A stretch of DNA of 7,338 nt, taken from Bacteroidales bacterium. GTDB taxonomy: Bacteria > Bacteroidota > Bacteroidia > Bacteroidales > P3. Below are positions 5,364-7,338 of the stretch, piece after piece (within the stretch, counting starts at the first letter, position 1; every line of letters starts with the position of its first letter). The notes beneath the pieces are model-generated. The model searched no databases. It saw only the letters and a list, made by a program, of their open reading frames with translations, and was not told where the DNA came from. The DNA is taken from contig JAITVC010000112.1 of the NCBI GenBank assembly GCA_031286005.1, forward strand, positions 1-7,338, written 5' to 3'. A program made the translations under genes and the position numbers.

Positions 5364-7338
5364 TTAAAGAATCCGAATCTCCGTCCGTCGATTTTGCGCC
5401 CGTCCGTCTTCCGTATCATTCGGAGCAATAGGTTTGGAAAGACCATAGCCCACGTATGTCAAGCGGTTGGCTAAAATACCTTTATTAATTAAATAATCAT
5501 AAACGGCTTTGGCTCTGCTTTCGGATAGGCGTTGGTTGACGGCTTCGCTTCCGGTGTTGTCCGTATGCCCGCTGATTTCGATTTTAAGCGTGGGATTTTC
5601 TTGCAACATCTTTATCAAGCGTTCCAATTCCGTTGTGGATTCGGGCTTCAATTTATATTCGTTAGTCTCGAAAAAGATATTGCGCAACACCATACTTTCG
5701 CCGGTTTTAATTTCCGACAACGGCACATCAATCATTTTCGGTTTAATTTGGTTGGCAATATCGCCCAACTCAAAATTCTCGGAGTGGAACAAATAGCCGT
5801 CTTTCGACACATTCAGCGCATAATTTCCGTCGGACGGTAAACTCACCAAGAAATCGCCCGACACTTCATCCGATTCCGCACCGGCCACCACTTCGCCTGT
5901 TTTCAGATTGATGATTTCAAACTTCGCATTCAACGGCGCCAGATTGTCGGCATCAAACAATTTGCCCTGCAAATAACTCACTGCCAAAGGCCGTGCCTCG
6001 CGATACAACTCGAAAGCATACACATCCTGTCCGCCTTTTCCGCCCGGACGGTCGGAGGCAATATAACCCATATCGCCCGACGAATTGACAAAGAAACTGA
6101 TTTCATCTTTGTGCGTATTGATGGGATAACCCAAATTCACCGGCGTTCCCCACGTGCCGTCGGGTTTTTTCTTAACATAAAAAATATCCTTTCCGCCTAA
6201 TCCCGGATGTCCGTCCGATACAAAATACAACGTTTGATTATCATAGTGAATAAACGGCGAACTCTCATTGCCGCCCGTATTCACACTGTCGCCAAGATTA
6301 ACCGGCTCCGACCACATGCCGTTTTCCAAAAGCTCACTCATCCAAAGGTCTTGTCCGCCTTTGCCGTTGGGGCGGTTACCTGCAAAATACAACGTCTTGC
6401 CATCGGGTGCAATAGCCGGTTGCGATTCCCAATTCTCGGTATTGATAGGCTCAAACAGGTTAAACGGTCGGCCCCATGTGTCGCCCGTTTTCTTCGACAC
6501 ATAAATATCACAACTGCCCATGCCGTCACGACGGTTACAACCCGCAAAAAACAAATACCGTCCGTCGGGCGAAATGCTTTGTGCACCCTCATTATCCTCG
6601 CTGCTCACCGGTTCCGGCATACGCATGGCTTTGTTCCAACATTGCGTGCTATCGTTAAGCGTGCTGATGTAAAAATCCTCACGATACGACACGGCATTGG
6701 GATTTCGATTAACCGTTATTGTGCGGATATGGCCCCCTTGTTGATGGTCGACATTCGACGAAGAAGGCTCTTGTTCTACATCAAACTTGGTGCGCTTGGT
6801 AATAATCAAGGTTTTTTGGTCAACGGTCAGCATCGGAAAATATTCGTCCATGACAGTGTTGACGCTATCGCCCAAATTGATGGGATTAAACGGCTTGGGG
6901 AACTTAATCAAGCGCAGGGCGTTTCGGATTTTATCCAAATCGGCATTGGCTTTGTATCGTGTGGCTTCGTTGCGAATGGAAAACGTTAAATAGTGCGCCA
7001 AATGCTGTTCGGATTCGGCATAAAATCCTTGCGAATACTCCAATTCCGCCAAATTGTAAAGCGCACGAGGATGAATAGTCGGATCAAGATTGGCAAACTT
7101 CCGATACGCCCAAATAGCGCTGTCGGTAATATACTGTTGCTCGTAAATTTCGCCCAACAGCAACCAACTTTCCGCAAAATTGGAATCTTCCGCAATGGCA
7201 TTATGAAGTAAATTCACGGCAGATGGTATATTTTGATTGTCATAGTCGTGCAATCCGGCGTAATAAAGGCGCTGCGCCTTCACGGATTTTGTAGATACAG
7301 GCACTTGCTGTGCGCAAACCATGGTCGATAGAGCACCG
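5364..7338 (-). CDS. PorE-like envelope protein: TPR, PD40 propeller, carboxypeptidase-regulatory-like domain, OmpA C-terminal domain (5' end outside window)
   Basis: Residues are numbered from the first ATG in the window (7322). Order: TPR helices 17-115; five propeller blades 149-440, each with an N-L/E-P-x-N start, a PDG-type turn (SPDGRYLFFAG 251-261, APDGKTLYFAG 305-315) and a GGQD-type turn; a beta-sandwich regulatory-like domain 447-525; and an OmpA domain 545-652 with GHTDNTG (D588) and LSESRA (R603), which in the family bind the peptide stem of peptidoglycan. This order and length match PorE (PG1058 of Porphyromonas gingivalis), a type IX secretion component. Paralogues with the same architecture exist, so the assignment is family-level. 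The frame stays open upstream of the ATG (GALSTMVCAQQ), which looks like the end of a signal peptide cut at VCA/QQ, so the real start is beyond the right edge. No standard lipobox is visible, unlike PorE, which is a lipoprotein. The ureohydrolase gene follows after 14 nt. Confidence 0.85.
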   Translation of the reverse strand, partial: GALSTMVCAQQVPVSTKSVKAQRLYYAGLHDYDNQNIPSAVNLLHNAIAEDSNFAESWLLLGEIYEQQYITDSAIWAYRKFANLDPTIHPRALYNLAELEYSQGFYAESEQHLAHYLTFSIRNEATRYKANADLDKIRNALRLIKFPKPFNPINLGDSVNTVMDEYFPMLTVDQKTLIITKRTKFDVEQEPSSSNVDHQQGGHIRTITVNRNPNAVSYREDFYISTLNDSTQCWNKAMRMPEPVSSEDNEGAQSISPDGRYLFFAGCNRRDGMGSCDIYVSKKTGDTWGRPFNLFEPINTENWESQPAIAPDGKTLYFAGNRPNGKGGQDLWMSELLENGMWSEPVNLGDSVNTGGNESSPFIHYDNQTLYFVSDGHPGLGGKDIFYVKKKPDGTWGTPVNLGYPINTHKDEISFFVNSSGDMGYIASDRPGGKGGQDVYAFELYREARPLAVSYLQGKLFDADNLAPLNAKFEIINLKTGEVVAGAESDEVSGDFLVSLPSDGNYALNVSKDGYLFHSENFELGDIANQIKPKMIDVPLSEIKTGESMVLRNIFFETNEYKLKPESTTELERLIKMLQENPTLKIEISGHTDNTGSEAVNQRLSESRAKAVYDYLINKGILANRLTYVGYGLSKPIAPNDTEDGRAQNRRTEIRIL

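Noticed and set aside
6207..6989. 260-residue open frame on the plus strand
   Set aside because: It lies wholly antisense to the PorE-like gene, whose domains are unmistakable. Its product is rich in R, H and I with no recognisable domain.

Overview
The window looks chromosomal and comes from a member of the Bacteroidota, probably the Bacteroidales or a near relative. Three things point there: A-rich translation starts without clear Shine-Dalgarno sequences, a plug-less TonB-receptor-type barrel, and a TPR / PD40 beta-propeller / OmpA-like protein with the domain order of the type IX secretion protein PorE. No tRNA, rRNA, transposase, CRISPR array or phage gene was seen.

Layout. The left half (1-3927) is a forward gene series: the 3' end of a TPR-rich protein gene, an outer-membrane beta-barrel gene with a signal peptide, and 18 nt further on a composite ORF. 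The composite ORF joins the FMN-adenylyltransferase half of RibF to a complete YggS/PLPBP-type pyridoxal-phosphate protein. Positions 3928-4350 form a gene-free convergent intergenic region dominated by a tandem array with a 21-bp period. The right half (4351-7338) runs on the minus strand: a PorE-like envelope gene that starts beyond the right edge, and 14 nt downstream of it an arginase/agmatinase-family ureohydrolase gene.

How the genes relate. The TPR protein and the barrel are probably envelope partners in one transcription unit. The PorE-like protein would be periplasmic, tied to peptidoglycan by its OmpA domain and contacting partners through its TPR and propeller domains. The ureohydrolase is cytosolic, and nothing here shows its substrate.

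Most unusual features. A heptameric inverted-repeat element (GGTACGA-type) occurs twice: once right after the TPR gene stop codon, and once inside the composite ORF exactly where the riboflavin-kinase domain of RibF should begin. The heptamer has no stop codon in any of its six frames, which could explain how it became a protein linker. An eight-C run lies in the same linker, so the fusion may be a real domain replacement, a phase-variable junction, or an assembly/indel artefact. The 21-bp array is the second notable non-coding structure. I found no complete defence, secretion or biosynthetic system that could be called new; the repeat-mediated fusion is the best candidate for something undescribed.
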